Positions 37,112 through 46,135 of a stretch of 64,000 bases of DNA are shown piece after piece. Source of the DNA: Bacteroidia bacterium. GTDB taxonomy: Bacteria; Bacteroidota; Bacteroidia; Chitinophagales; JAUHXS01. Below the pieces are notes generated by a model that did no database searches, was not told the origin of the DNA, and saw only the letters and a list, made by a program, of their open reading frames with translations. Both the position numbers and the translations under genes were made by a program. The stretch is taken from positions 372,001 through 436,000 of the forward strand of contig JAUHXS010000002.1 in NCBI GenBank assembly GCA_030426955.1, read 5' to 3'. Every line of letters starts with the position of its first letter. The stretch's first letter is position 1.

Positions 37112-37178
37112 GGGAGATTTCGGATAATTTTCTTGTAGAAAATTTCCGCCCGCATTGCCGTCGAGGTAGGAAATGACG
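37112..37178. repeat. Palindromic repeat beside the GIY-YIG remnant
   Basis: The core at 37121-37148 is an imperfect palindrome: CGGA(T)AATTTTC, loop TTGTA, GAAAATTTCCG, an 11-bp stem with one bulged T. It is flanked by GGGAGATTT on one side and AAATGACG on the other. The minus-strand outer word CGTCATT is shared with the inverted-repeat element at 46170, suggesting related interspersed repeats. Confidence 0.55.
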
Positions 37179-37199
37179 TAAGGTTCAAAATAAATTGAC

Positions 37200-38351
37200 T
37201 TAATCCAGTTTTTGATAATAATAGAGTTCATGGTCTGGTAGCAACTCAGGATGGAAAACCCTAATCAAGTCTTTCAGAACGATATCACAGTATAATGTTC
37301 CAGATTCAAAATAGTCATTGCCTCCGAACTGATTCATCCTAAGATTGTTATTGTACAGATTGCCTATTTGAGTAGCAGTAAATGATTTGTACCTTGTATC
37401 GCTCTCAACTAATTCCCCAATTGTTTCAAAGCTTCCTATATTTATCCAGTAGTCTGCATTGTTAGCCTTAGAAAAAACGACTTCATAAGCAAGTGGTAAG
37501 TTTCCAGTTTGTGGGTCATCTTTAAGTATGTAACTTCCTCCTGCATCTTTAATCAAATTGGCAATAAAACTATTGCCACCAGGTAGATACCATGCATCTC
37601 CATACATAATATTAGTTAAAACAGTGGGTTTGTTGTCTAATGATTGGGTAAGCTGTTTAGCAGAATTATATGAATGTGCTATTTGGTTAAAGATACTGTC
37701 CGCCTTTTCTTCTTGATTTAGAAATACTCCTAAAAACTTAATCCATTCTGCTCTTCCAAGTGGCGTAGTTTCTAGGTGTTCTATGGTTTCAACAATTTGA
37801 ACATCAGGAAGTAGTTGCGCTAATGATTTGTCCTCACCTTGGGCATAGGTTAGTAAGATGTCAGGATTAGCTTTATATACTTTTTCTCTATTGATACTAT
37901 AGTTGTCGCCTACCTCTGATATTGAGGCTTTTTTAATACGTTCTAAGATTTTTACATTATTAATGTGTTGCCTTTTAGATACTCCGCTTAAAGTGTTTAA
38001 TATATCTAGTTCATCCAACATAGTCAAATAGTTTGATGATAAGCAAACCATTGATTTTACGGGCGTTTTAATAATGTCATACTGTGCTATTTGCCTTGGA
38101 ATAGAATCTTCTTGATCTATTAGATAATAGCTTTTACTCTCTTTGTTTTTATGGTTGGGAAAGAATACATTCAGTTTTTTGTAATCAGGGTAAATTTCGA
38201 TGTTAAAGCATTGAGCATATTGGGGTGATATTTGGCTAGTAGCGTGGTGTTTCCTCCTGCTGAAATCTTTACTATCAGTCTGACAAGCAAAGAAAGTAAG
38301 TAGTAAAAGTAATTTTAGAAATACTCTAGGATTGAAAGGGAAGCTATACAT
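37200..38351 (-). CDS. ABC transporter substrate-binding lipoprotein (metal-chelate/cobalamin type)
   Basis: A 383-residue lipoprotein with a hydrophobic signal ending in FFACQT (lipid-anchor Cys). The mature part has the BtuF/FepB fold pattern: MVCLSSNYLTMLDELDIL, GDNYSINREKVYKANPDILLTY, and a C-terminal DYWINIG ... FESG segment. It would deliver a siderophore, heme or corrinoid to the permease/ATPase downstream. The family does not tell the ligand. Its start overlaps the end of the VUT transporter gene by 8 nt, so they are one operon. Confidence 0.88.
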   Translation of the reverse strand: MYSFPFNPRVFLKLLLLLTFFACQTDSKDFSRRKHHATSQISPQYAQCFNIEIYPDYKKLNVFFPNHKNKESKSYYLIDQEDSIPRQIAQYDIIKTPVKSMVCLSSNYLTMLDELDILNTLSGVSKRQHINNVKILERIKKASISEVGDNYSINREKVYKANPDILLTYAQGEDKSLAQLLPDVQIVETIEHLETTPLGRAEWIKFLGVFLNQEEKADSIFNQIAHSYNSAKQLTQSLDNKPTVLTNIMYGDAWYLPGGNSFIANLIKDAGGSYILKDDPQTGNLPLAYEVVFSKANNADYWINIGSFETIGELVESDTRYKSFTATQIGNLYNNNLRMNQFGGNDYFESGTLYCDIVLKDLIRVFHPELLPDHELYYYQKLD

Positions 38352-39126
38352 TATCTGTCATTGCTTGCTGTTTGAGCTCTTCAGCTGCTTCATGACCTAG
38401 GTAAGTATCAATAATAAAGTGTGCCATGTAGATGAATGGAGTCAATATAATCGCGGCAAAAAACTTATAAATGTAGTTGACAATTCCTAATGCGATGACC
38501 AATGTCAAACTCCAACCTGCTCCAAGATAAAAGGCGATAAAAAGCACTACAAAACTGTCTATAAATTGGGAAACGAGTGTTGAACCTGTAGCTCTTAGCC
38601 AAATAAACTTATCTCCTGTTATTTTCTTTATAAAATGAAAAACATGTACGTCAATCAACTGACCAATTAAAAAAGCTACTAAAGAGCCAATGATGATCCA
38701 GTTGCCTTGACCAAATATGGTTCTAAAAGCCAACTCCATATCCAATTCTCCATGAGGAGTTTGTCTGAAAACCCAAAAGTCAGCAGGGTAGGTATTAATT
38801 GCAAAGTAGAACATGACAAAAGCATAACCGATAAGACCTGCAGCGATATAAGAGAATAACCTAACCCCTTTTCTGCCAAAATATTCGTTGATGACATCTG
38901 TCATAATGAAAACAACCGGCCAAAGTAGTACACCCGCTGTAAGGTTAATACCACTGACTTCCTCACCCAGTAGCCTAAAGTTTACAGGGTCAAATCCAAA
39001 AGCCTTTTCAAGTGAAAATATCTTGACACCAATAAATTCAGCAATTAACGCATTGGCAAGAAAGAATGCACCGAGAAATACAAATAGCTTTGTACTCTTA
39101 TCTTCTAAAATTGCCGGCTTTTTCAT
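38344..39126 (-). CDS. Queuosine-precursor transporter (VUT/YhhQ family)
   Basis: A 260-residue membrane protein with about six or seven helices. The family pattern includes ANALIAEFIGVKIF near the N-terminus, a central VVFIMTDVINEYFGRKGVR motif and a later TLVSQFIDSFVVLFIAFY. These are typical of the VUT family, which imports preQ0/preQ1 or queuine precursors for tRNA queuosine modification. It heads the minus-strand train of VUT, binding lipoprotein, permease, ATPase, kinase and regulator. The link with the importer may mean a shared substrate or only operon packing. Confidence 0.9.
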   Translation of the reverse strand: MKKPAILEDKSTKLFVFLGAFFLANALIAEFIGVKIFSLEKAFGFDPVNFRLLGEEVSGINLTAGVLLWPVVFIMTDVINEYFGRKGVRLFSYIAAGLIGYAFVMFYFAINTYPADFWVFRQTPHGELDMELAFRTIFGQGNWIIIGSLVAFLIGQLIDVHVFHFIKKITGDKFIWLRATGSTLVSQFIDSFVVLFIAFYLGAGWSLTLVIALGIVNYIYKFFAAIILTPFIYMAHFIIDTYLGHEAAEELKQQAMTDNV

Positions 39127-39197
39127 AAGTGATTAATTACCAATAACGCATAAATATACGTAAAGATTATAATTAAATGATAATTAAGTAGATGAAA

Positions 39198-40706
39198 TTA
39201 GGCCATCACTGTTTTAAGATGTTCCATAGGGGTACAAACACCATTATGACATCGGTAGCATTTTAATAAGTCCTCAAACACTTCAGATTTAAAAATAGAA
39301 TTGCCCCTTAACATTCTGACACACTCCTGTATCCCTTCGATAATGGAAGGGTGGGGGTGGATAAGATCTGCCAGCTCATCTATTCCTTTATTCATTGATA
39401 TTAGTAGTGCAACAGCCTGAATTGCACTGGAAGCATGTTCCCCAACAGCACGCATTCCAAGTAACTTCATTTCATCATCATCACTCACAATGATTTTGAA
39501 AAACCCATTTGTCTTACGCATAGCAATCGCCCTAGCAATGCAAGAATAATCAATCTTAACTACTCGTATGGGAATCTTTTGTTCCATAGCCTGTTGCTCA
39601 TTGATTCCAACAGCAGCAACCTCAGGGTTTAAGAACATGATAGTTGACACGTTGGTATAATTCATCTTTTTTGCCGAACCACCAAACATCTTTTCTACGG
39701 CATGTCTAGCCTCAAGTTCGCCAACATTTACCAAAGCAATATGTCCAGTTACATCACCAGCTGCGTATATATTCTCCACGTTGGTACAAGTGTCAATGTC
39801 GGCAATCATTCCCCGCTGATTAATCGCGACGTTCAGTTCTTCTAGGCCTAGTTTTGCGGTATTAGGCACACGGCCAACAGAAACTAATGCCTTCTCAACA
39901 TGAAATACTTCATTGTGTCCGTCTTTATAGGATAGTTCATATTCGACCTTTCCATCTATGATTTCCATCCGCTCAAGACTTGAGTTTTTATGAATCTTGA
40001 CCCCATTCTTTTCTAAGTTTTGGGCAACGGTTTCCGAAATATCTGGATCTTCAAAAGGTAATATTCTATCTGCTTTATCAATTAGAGACACTTTGGTTTT
40101 TCCCATATTGGAAAAGATTGTCGCAAATTCACAACCGATGACACCTGCTCCTAATATAACAAGGCTTTCGGGAAAGTCTGTGAAACGGTGGATGCCATCA
40201 CTAGTAACAATCGTTTGTTCATCTATTGGAATGTTAGGCAATCTCCTTGGGCTACTTCCTGTGGCGAGTAAAATATTATCAGCATAAATGATTTCATCAT
40301 CTTTTTTATTGCCTCTTTTAATTAATACCTCATGCTTGTTGGCTAAAGATCCTTCCCCCCGAGCATACGTAAACTTACCTTTGTATGATTCTGATTCCAA
40401 AAGCTTTATATGGCACGAAAGTTGAAATTTTCTATCAAATAGAGCTGTGTCATGAGAATTCATTAAGTCCTCGTAGCTGATATCAAGATTTGCAATAGCT
40501 TTTTCGCTAATTACAGACTTTACATTTGCAATTTGATTAGAAAACTCCCACATTGTTTTTGACGAGAGAGCACCGTCATATAGACCAGCTCCGCCAACTT
40601 TATCTTTTTCGATAAGAATAACTTTTTTTCCAAAGTCAATTGCTCTCATGGCACCTGCGTATCCAGCAGGACCGCCACCGATAATACATAAATCGTACTT
40701 TTCCAT
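39198..40706 (-). CDS. Pyridine-nucleotide-disulfide-oxidoreductase homologue lacking the active-site cysteines
   Basis: A 502-residue FAD/NAD(P) flavoprotein. FAD binding: CIIGGGPAGYAGA at residues 7-19. The NAD(P) Rossmann motif is GAGVIGCEFATIF. The second FAD motif is IYAAGDVTG. The C-terminal His-Glu dyad region is HPHPSIIEG. At residues 38-50, where dihydrolipoamide dehydrogenase or mercuric reductase has GGTCLNVGC.PSK, this protein has GGAGLYDGALSSK, so both redox cysteines are missing. A short C-terminal tail has CYRC and a third Cys (483, 486, 491). It is related to transhydrogenase/MerA-like enzymes; the reaction is unknown. Confidence 0.88.
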   Translation of the reverse strand: MEKYDLCIIGGGPAGYAGAMRAIDFGKKVILIEKDKVGGAGLYDGALSSKTMWEFSNQIANVKSVISEKAIANLDISYEDLMNSHDTALFDRKFQLSCHIKLLESESYKGKFTYARGEGSLANKHEVLIKRGNKKDDEIIYADNILLATGSSPRRLPNIPIDEQTIVTSDGIHRFTDFPESLVILGAGVIGCEFATIFSNMGKTKVSLIDKADRILPFEDPDISETVAQNLEKNGVKIHKNSSLERMEIIDGKVEYELSYKDGHNEVFHVEKALVSVGRVPNTAKLGLEELNVAINQRGMIADIDTCTNVENIYAAGDVTGHIALVNVGELEARHAVEKMFGGSAKKMNYTNVSTIMFLNPEVAAVGINEQQAMEQKIPIRVVKIDYSCIARAIAMRKTNGFFKIIVSDDDEMKLLGMRAVGEHASSAIQAVALLISMNKGIDELADLIHPHPSIIEGIQECVRMLRGNSIFKSEVFEDLLKCYRCHNGVCTPMEHLKTVMA

Positions 40707-40840
40707 ATCTTTCTGAAAGATAATATTTTTTTTGCTTTGATATCAAGAATACATAAGCTTTAGCCTGAAAGAGTAGGATTGATTTTGCAAAACAAAATTT
40801 TATTTCCATAAATTCGTTAATTACATACCAATCATTTTCT

Positions 40841-41512
40841 GTGAATAGAATTTACTTCTTATGTATTACCTTTTTTTTGCTATTTAGCATAGCTAATGCC
40901 CAGTATATTGGTGTATTAGAGAATAGGCAGTTTAAAAATAAAATGCACTCTTTTTTTACTAATAAGCCCAAGGAAATAAAGTTAAAAGTAGGTAAGTCCG
41001 TCGTTTACCAATTGAAAACAGATAAAAAGAAAGAACTAAAAAAAGGTAAAATAACAGAGTTTAAAAAGGGTGTTATTAAAATTGATGGCAAGACATACAA
41101 AACATCACAATTATCTATGATTGGAGTAGTGCTGCCAGGTTCAATAGTAAAAGCTATTATTGGCCCAGTTATAGTAGGCTCTGGATTAGCTATTATGGGT
41201 TCTGGAGCATACTTAGGAGGTTACGCTATTGCGAATTATTTTAATCAACCTATTATTTTGTTTGAAGGTCTGAAAGTAGCAAAGTCATACTTCGTTTTTA
41301 GAACAATTCCAGGTATGTTGGCAGGTGTTGTAGTTGGAATTGGTGCGAATGTTTTAGGCTTTAACGTAGCTAAGTACGGTGCAAAAACAACGATGAAGCC
41401 TTTCTTGAAAACGCAATTAAACTTAGGAAAAGAGTGGCAATTGAAGATATTAGAAGTAGAGGAAAAAAAGGGGGAAGATGAAGGTGTACAAGAAAAAAAT
41501 AAGCAACAATAA
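40841..41512 (+). CDS. Exported or membrane protein of unknown function
   Basis: A 223-residue protein. A GTG start leads a signal peptide (RIYFLCITFFLLFSIANAQ). The next about 90 residues are Lys-rich and contain a GKSVVYQLKTD...GKI..FKKGVIKIDG pattern resembling a small beta-barrel or PilZ-like fold that I have seen in Bacteroidota hypotheticals. Two hydrophobic segments (about residues 105-130 and 160-175) suggest membrane association. The tail is charged. No function assigned. It lies alone between divergent and convergent neighbours. Confidence 0.7.
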   Translation: MNRIYFLCITFFLLFSIANAQYIGVLENRQFKNKMHSFFTNKPKEIKLKVGKSVVYQLKTDKKKELKKGKITEFKKGVIKIDGKTYKTSQLSMIGVVLPGSIVKAIIGPVIVGSGLAIMGSGAYLGGYAIANYFNQPIILFEGLKVAKSYFVFRTIPGMLAGVVVGIGANVLGFNVAKYGAKTTMKPFLKTQLNLGKEWQLKILEVEEKKGEDEGVQEKNKQQ

Positions 41513-41515
41513 CTT

Positions 41516-41539
41516 AAACTTCATTTGCAATAGAAGTTT
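41516..41539 (+). terminator. Possible terminator hairpin
   Basis: A 7-bp stem AAACTTC / GAAGTTT with a 10-nt loop just past the stop at 41512, followed by an AT-rich stretch. It lies in the gap before the convergent T9SS gene. Confidence 0.5.
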
Positions 41540-42411
41540 TATTTCAATATTATTTTGTCTATTATGATGCCTTTATCTGTTGTTAGCTGAATGATATAAA
41601 TGCCTGATTGTTGATTTGATAGATCAATTGAATTCTCTTTGCCGTTATAAATACATCTACCGTTAGTAAGATCTGTTATTTTAACCTCAATTATATTTTT
41701 TATTTGGATTTTAATGGTTCCTTTTGTTGGATTTGGAAATATTTGAACAGATTCAGGATGAACAGTTTCTGTAATATTAGTAGAAATGTAATCACAATCT
41801 ATATTTGAAAACTTAATGAGTCCGATAGTATCATTTTGGTAACATCGTAATGCTCCTCCATAAGGTGGATCTGCAAATGAGTGTAATGGAAACATAAAAT
41901 CTTTCCAACCAATATTTTCTATAATTTCTCCCCCCATATAGTACTCCGTATTGGTAAGACTATATTGATGTGTGTATTGAACTTTGAGTTGCACACTATC
42001 TATTTCAACAAAAGATAGTGAATCGATAACAACTCTGATAGTCGAATCTTCATGTGCATCACGGCAGTATACATCAATTGTATCGCCTACAGCAGCGCTA
42101 AAGTCATAAATTAACTTATATGAGTTTATTGAAGGGACATAAAGATATACCTTACTTGTATCTGACTTCATATATATGTTTTTAGAAGAAGCTATACCGT
42201 TGACTGAGAAGCTTTCTTCCTTGATTATTTTTGCAACATCACCTAAGATTACAGTATCACCAATGGTTGAAAATTTAATGTAATCTTCGTAATAAGGAGG
42301 GGTAATATTAATTTGTTCGTAATGCCATATAGAATGATTATCTGCCCAGTTCTGAGAAGAGCAATAAATAGGGAATGCTAATACTAGCAATAGAGCAGTT
42401 GATCTAATCAT
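41539..42411 (-). CDS. Exported protein with T9SS sorting domain
   Basis: About 290 residues. I chose the ATG giving MIRSTALLLVLAFPIYCSSQ, a clear signal peptide; the frame runs 39 nt further upstream into the preceding gene without adding sense. The middle part has no recognised domain and reads as beta-strands (SFSVNGIASSKNIYMK). The last 75 residues (VQIFPNPTKGTIKIQ ... DKIILK) are a T9SS type A sorting domain. The start lies 2 nt beyond the stop of the upstream gene, so the genes are transcribed together. Confidence 0.85.
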   Translation of the reverse strand: MIRSTALLLVLAFPIYCSSQNWADNHSIWHYEQINITPPYYEDYIKFSTIGDTVILGDVAKIIKEESFSVNGIASSKNIYMKSDTSKVYLYVPSINSYKLIYDFSAAVGDTIDVYCRDAHEDSTIRVVIDSLSFVEIDSVQLKVQYTHQYSLTNTEYYMGGEIIENIGWKDFMFPLHSFADPPYGGALRCYQNDTIGLIKFSNIDCDYISTNITETVHPESVQIFPNPTKGTIKIQIKNIIEVKITDLTNGRCIYNGKENSIDLSNQQSGIYIIQLTTDKGIIIDKIILK

Positions 42412-42412
42412 G

Positions 42413-43114
42413 CTACTTTCCATCATTATCCGCCTGAAACCTAAAGCCAAGTCGTTTCCCAGTTTTTATTGCCATGCTACCGATCTGCTCAATTTTTTCA
42501 GCTAGCGTCAACTGTTTTACCTCGTCATAAGGAGGAACAAGTAGGTCAAACTCGATAGAGTACAAAATAGCAGACTCAACAATTGCTTTCAGTTTGCTTT
42601 TATCTAAAAGGCTTTCTTCAAAATCGTTATATAAAAAGCCTAATTGCCGCTTTCCCTCAACAAAATAGTGCTTGTCTTTATTGATAAAGATTCTACCTAC
42701 TAAATATCCAACATCTTGAATTCTATTGTATTTAAATGAATCTGCCAAAAAGTTAAATATTTGAATCATACCGCAATACGATCGTGACTGATCCTCCTGA
42801 ACATAAGAAGTTTTAAAAATATAGTGATCATCTTGAAAATTGAAGATATTCGTATGCATGTTAAAGACTAATACATCTCCAGAAAACTTCAATCTGGCTT
42901 CAAAAGTACCCGTGCTTTCGTATTTTATCTCAACATTGGTGTCTATTTTAGACATTTCCTCCGATAACTCTGTCGCGATTTCTCTCAATACTTTTTTTAA
43001 GGTCTCAAAAGCACTAAATGTAAGCTTATAAACCTTTTGTTTATTACAAGCTTTATCTTTTAAAGCACCAATAATAAGTTCTTGAGCGTTCTTGATATTA
43101 GGTTTTTCTTCCAT
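42413..43114 (-). CDS. Conserved-looking cytoplasmic protein next to proS
   Basis: A 233-residue protein without a signal peptide, mixed alpha/beta. Recognisable stretches are FEARLKFSGDVLVFNMHTNIF and YGYLVGRI-like VGYLVGRIFINKD. I recall it as an unnamed neighbour of proS in Bacteroidota genomes but cannot assign a function. It lies 3 nt after the proS stop and just before a T9SS protein gene, so it belongs to the proS operon. Confidence 0.7.
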   Translation of the reverse strand: MEEKPNIKNAQELIIGALKDKACNKQKVYKLTFSAFETLKKVLREIATELSEEMSKIDTNVEIKYESTGTFEARLKFSGDVLVFNMHTNIFNFQDDHYIFKTSYVQEDQSRSYCGMIQIFNFLADSFKYNRIQDVGYLVGRIFINKDKHYFVEGKRQLGFLYNDFEESLLDKSKLKAIVESAILYSIEFDLLVPPYDEVKQLTLAEKIEQIGSMAIKTGKRLGFRFQADNDGK

Positions 43115-43117
43115 CTC

Positions 43118-44593
43118 TTAATAGGCTTTTGCAAATACTACTCTTTGTTTAGAAGATTTCCCTGAATAAACACATTTTCCTTCTTCACTTTCATTATTAA
43201 GTAATACGCATCTAATAGTAGCTTTGGTTTCCTGTTTGATCTTTTCTTCTGTTTCGGCAGTCCCATCCCAATGCGCCATTACAAAGCCACCTTTGCTCTC
43301 TAAAATTTTTTTGAAGTCATCATACGTGTCAACTTCAGTAGTATGTTCTTTTCTGAAAGCTTTTGCCTTTTCAAGTAAATCCTTCTGAATCGTGTCTAAT
43401 AATTGAGGCACGAAACTAGACACTTCATCAATTCCTATAATTTGTTTCTCTTTAGTGTCCCTTCTAGCTATTTCTACTGTATTGTTTTCCAAGTCTCGAG
43501 GTCCAATGGCAACCCTTATAGGCACGCCTTGCAATTCATATTCAGCAAACTTCCATCCTGGTTTTTTATGTTCGCTACCATCAAACTTGACACTAATATT
43601 TTTGTCTTGAAGAAATTTAATAATTGGATCTAACTTTTCTTTAATTTGTTTTAACTGATCTTCACCCTTAAAAATAGGCACAATTACAACCTGAGTAGGG
43701 GCTATTTTAGGTGGTAATACTAGGCCACTATCATCTGAATGTGCCATGATTAAAGCGCCAACTAATCTAGTCGAAACACCCCAAGAAGATGCCCAGACAT
43801 GATCTGAATCGCCTTTTTCCGTTGCAAAAGTCACATCAAATGCTTTAGCAAAGTTTTGACCCAGAAAGTGGGAGGTGCCTCCCTGTAAGGCTTTGCCATC
43901 CTGCATGAGCATCTCAATCGTGTAAGTGTCTAATGCCCCAGCAAAGCGTTCACTTTCCGTTTTGTAGCCTTTTAAGACAGGAATAGCTAAAAAATTTTCT
44001 GCAAAATCAGCATAAACATCATGCATTTTTAAAGCTTCTTCTCTTGCTTCTTTTTCTGTTGCATGGGCTGTATGCCCCTCTTGCCACAAAAACTCAGCCG
44101 TTCTTAGGAAAAGTCTTGTTCTCATTTCCCAACGAACGACATTGGCCCATTGGTTGACTAAAATCGGTAGATCTCTATATGATTGTATCCAATTCTTATA
44201 CGTATTCCAAATGATAGTCTCAGAAGTAGGTCGCACTATTAGTTCTTCTTCTAGCTTTGCTTCAGGATCAACCACTACACCTTTGCCATCTGCACTGTTT
44301 TTAAGACGGTAATGGGTTACTACAGCACATTCCTTAGCAAAGCCTTCTACGTGGGCAGCTTCCTTACTTAAATAGCTTTTCGGTATAAAAAGTGGAAAAT
44401 ACGCATTCACATGACCCGTATCTTTGAACATTTTGTCTAGTGTTTGCTGTATTTTCTCCCATATAGCAAACCCATTTGGCTTAATTACCATACATCCCCG
44501 TACAGAAGAATGGTCAGCTAAACCAGCTTTAACTACAATATCGTTATACCACTGAGAATAATCTACCTCTTTACTCGTAATACCTTTGCTCAT
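43118..44593 (-). CDS. proS: Prolyl-tRNA synthetase (short, archaeal/eukaryal-type)
   Basis: A 491-residue class II synthetase, the compact form without the INS editing insertion. It starts [19 protein letters not shown]. The class II motif 2 is [25 protein letters not shown]. The anticodon-binding domain starts at [17 protein letters not shown] and has [20 protein letters not shown]. It charges tRNA-Pro in the cytoplasm. Bacteroidota typically carry this version. It heads a short minus-strand operon. Confidence 0.97.
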   Translation of the reverse strand: MSKGITSKEVDYSQWYNDIVVKAGLADHSSVRGCMVIKPNGFAIWEKIQQTLDKMFKDTGHVNAYFPLFIPKSYLSKEAAHVEGFAKECAVVTHYRLKNSADGKGVVVDPEAKLEEELIVRPTSETIIWNTYKNWIQSYRDLPILVNQWANVVRWEMRTRLFLRTAEFLWQEGHTAHATEKEAREEALKMHDVYADFAENFLAIPVLKGYKTESERFAGALDTYTIEMLMQDGKALQGGTSHFLGQNFAKAFDVTFATEKGDSDHVWASSWGVSTRLVGALIMAHSDDSGLVLPPKIAPTQVVIVPIFKGEDQLKQIKEKLDPIIKFLQDKNISVKFDGSEHKKPGWKFAEYELQGVPIRVAIGPRDLENNTVEIARRDTKEKQIIGIDEVSSFVPQLLDTIQKDLLEKAKAFRKEHTTEVDTYDDFKKILESKGGFVMAHWDGTAETEEKIKQETKATIRCVLLNNESEEGKCVYSGKSSKQRVVFAKAY

Positions 44594-44705
44594 TTTCTAT
44601 TTTTTTTGCTCAATTTTCATTTTTGGCACGGTATTTGTATATTATTATACCAGACAAAGATAGGAAATAAACCTTTCTGAATATGAATTGTATAACAATA
44701 AACGA

Positions 44706-44711
44706 AGGAGG
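44706..44711 (+). promoter_or_regulatory. Strong Shine-Dalgarno (AGGAGG)
   Basis: AGGAGG lies 9 nt before the ATG at 44721. Such a consensus site is uncommon in Bacteroidota and decides the start; the upstream TTG is rejected. Confidence 0.7.
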
Positions 44712-44720
44712 AACCAAGCT

Positions 44721-46097
44721 ATGAAAACAATACTATATATATTAATGCTCATTTTGTCTACAAGTGTAGGCATCCAGGCGCAAGACGACTTTTATTATTC
44801 CCCTACTGATGATAGAGATTATCAATATGATAACAACAATAATAACGCTTACGATGATGAACGTTATCTAAAAGAGCAGTATGAGGATGATTACAATGAA
44901 TACTCATCAGATAACGGTGGCAATACCTACGTTACTAATAATTATTATGATAATGGTTATGATGATTATTACTATGCCAGAAGAATAAGGAGATTCTACA
45001 GACCTTATTACGGATTTGGGTATTATAGTAACTGTTATGTTGATAATTACTGGTATGCACCAGGGTGGAACGTTGGTGTTTCTGTTGGATATCCATGGTA
45101 TGGAGGTTATTGGGGGTGGAACTCAGGTTGGGGATGGAATTATGGTGCTGGAACTTGTTGGGGATGGAATGCTTGGAACCCTGGCTACTATCGTGCTGTA
45201 CCATATTATGGTGGATACTACGGTGTAAGTTATTGGAATGGATGGAACAGATGGGGTGGATACGGTTACTGGAACCGTGGTTACTATGGTAACTATGCTT
45301 ATAGGAACAATCGTTGGAATAACGGATGGTATGGAAATTCCTACGGACACGGAAGAAGCAATAATTCTGGTACTTATTATGGACACAGATCGTCTAGAAG
45401 TAGTGGATATGCTACAGGGAATAATAATAGATCCAGTAATTATTCTAGTGGTAAGACATATAGTGATCCTGTATATTCTAAGACCTCTGGAAGTAGAAGT
45501 ACAGAGTACTCTAAATCTAATAACTATAGCAGTGGCACTATTTATAATAGTAATAGGAGCTCTAATACTATGAAGAGTGCCCCTAATACTAGAAGTGGCA
45601 ATGTTTATAGTGCCCCTAATAATACAGGTATCAGCAATAGAAGCTATGGTGCGTCTCAGAGCAGAAGTGGGACATCTTTGCAGAAAAGTCCGAGTAATAC
45701 CAATACTGGTGGTACAATGAGGAGTACTCCAAATAGTAACTCAGGAGTAAATATGCAAAAATCGCAGCCCAATAGGAATTATGGCACTCAATCGACGCCT
45801 AATACACAGAGTCGACCAAGCTATTCAAGCCCTAGTAGAAGTACTACTCCCTCTAGAAGGGTATCTCCTAGTAGAAGCAATACTGCTCCTAAAACATATG
45901 CTCCTGCTAGAAGCAGCTCTCCATCTCGTAGTATTACTCCTAGCAGAAGCTCATCACCTTCAAGAAGCTATGGAACATCTAGAAGTTCGAGCCCTAGAAG
46001 TAGTGGTGTCTCTCGGTCTTCTTCTAGTAGATCGAGTACTGGAGTAAGATCTGCTTCACCTAGTAGGAGTAGCGGAAGATCTATGTCTCCTAGGTAG
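44721..46097 (+). CDS. Exported low-complexity protein with Tyr/Trp/Gly-rich and Ser-Arg-rich regions
   Basis: About 458 residues. A signal peptide (KTILYILMLILSTSVGIQAQ) starts at an ATG behind a strong Shine-Dalgarno. Next is an acidic Asn/Asp/Tyr region, then about 130 residues dominated by Tyr, Gly, Trp and Asn (YWGWNSGWGWNYG), then Ser/Asn/Thr-rich sequence, and finally about 150 residues with repeated SPSRS/RSSSPSRS units. The Ser-Arg tail resembles eukaryotic RS domains in composition only. The protein is probably disordered and surface or matrix associated; no enzyme motif exists. Several overlapping ORFs in other frames are shadows of this repetitive DNA. Confidence 0.8.
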   Translation: MKTILYILMLILSTSVGIQAQDDFYYSPTDDRDYQYDNNNNNAYDDERYLKEQYEDDYNEYSSDNGGNTYVTNNYYDNGYDDYYYARRIRRFYRPYYGFGYYSNCYVDNYWYAPGWNVGVSVGYPWYGGYWGWNSGWGWNYGAGTCWGWNAWNPGYYRAVPYYGGYYGVSYWNGWNRWGGYGYWNRGYYGNYAYRNNRWNNGWYGNSYGHGRSNNSGTYYGHRSSRSSGYATGNNNRSSNYSSGKTYSDPVYSKTSGSRSTEYSKSNNYSSGTIYNSNRSSNTMKSAPNTRSGNVYSAPNNTGISNRSYGASQSRSGTSLQKSPSNTNTGGTMRSTPNSNSGVNMQKSQPNRNYGTQSTPNTQSRPSYSSPSRSTTPSRRVSPSRSNTAPKTYAPARSSSPSRSITPSRSSSPSRSYGTSRSSSPRSSGVSRSSSSRSSTGVRSASPSRSSGRSMSPR

Positions 46098-46135
46098 AAA
46101 ATTACTTTTAAGAGTTAAGCTAAAAGAATGAGACT

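Noticed and set aside
36974-37199. Riboswitch (cobalamin or preQ1 type) in the ABC importer operon gap
   Set aside because: I see no conserved box such as the B12-box and the gap is explained by a GIY-YIG remnant and a palindrome; a covariance-model search would settle it.
37001-37200. Extension of the permease or binding-protein gene into the gap
   Set aside because: Stops occur in frame and both proteins already have family-typical ends.
45016-46047. Overlapping plus- and minus-strand ORFs in the RS-rich gene
   Set aside because: They result from low-complexity codon use in the real gene and have no start signals or protein motifs.
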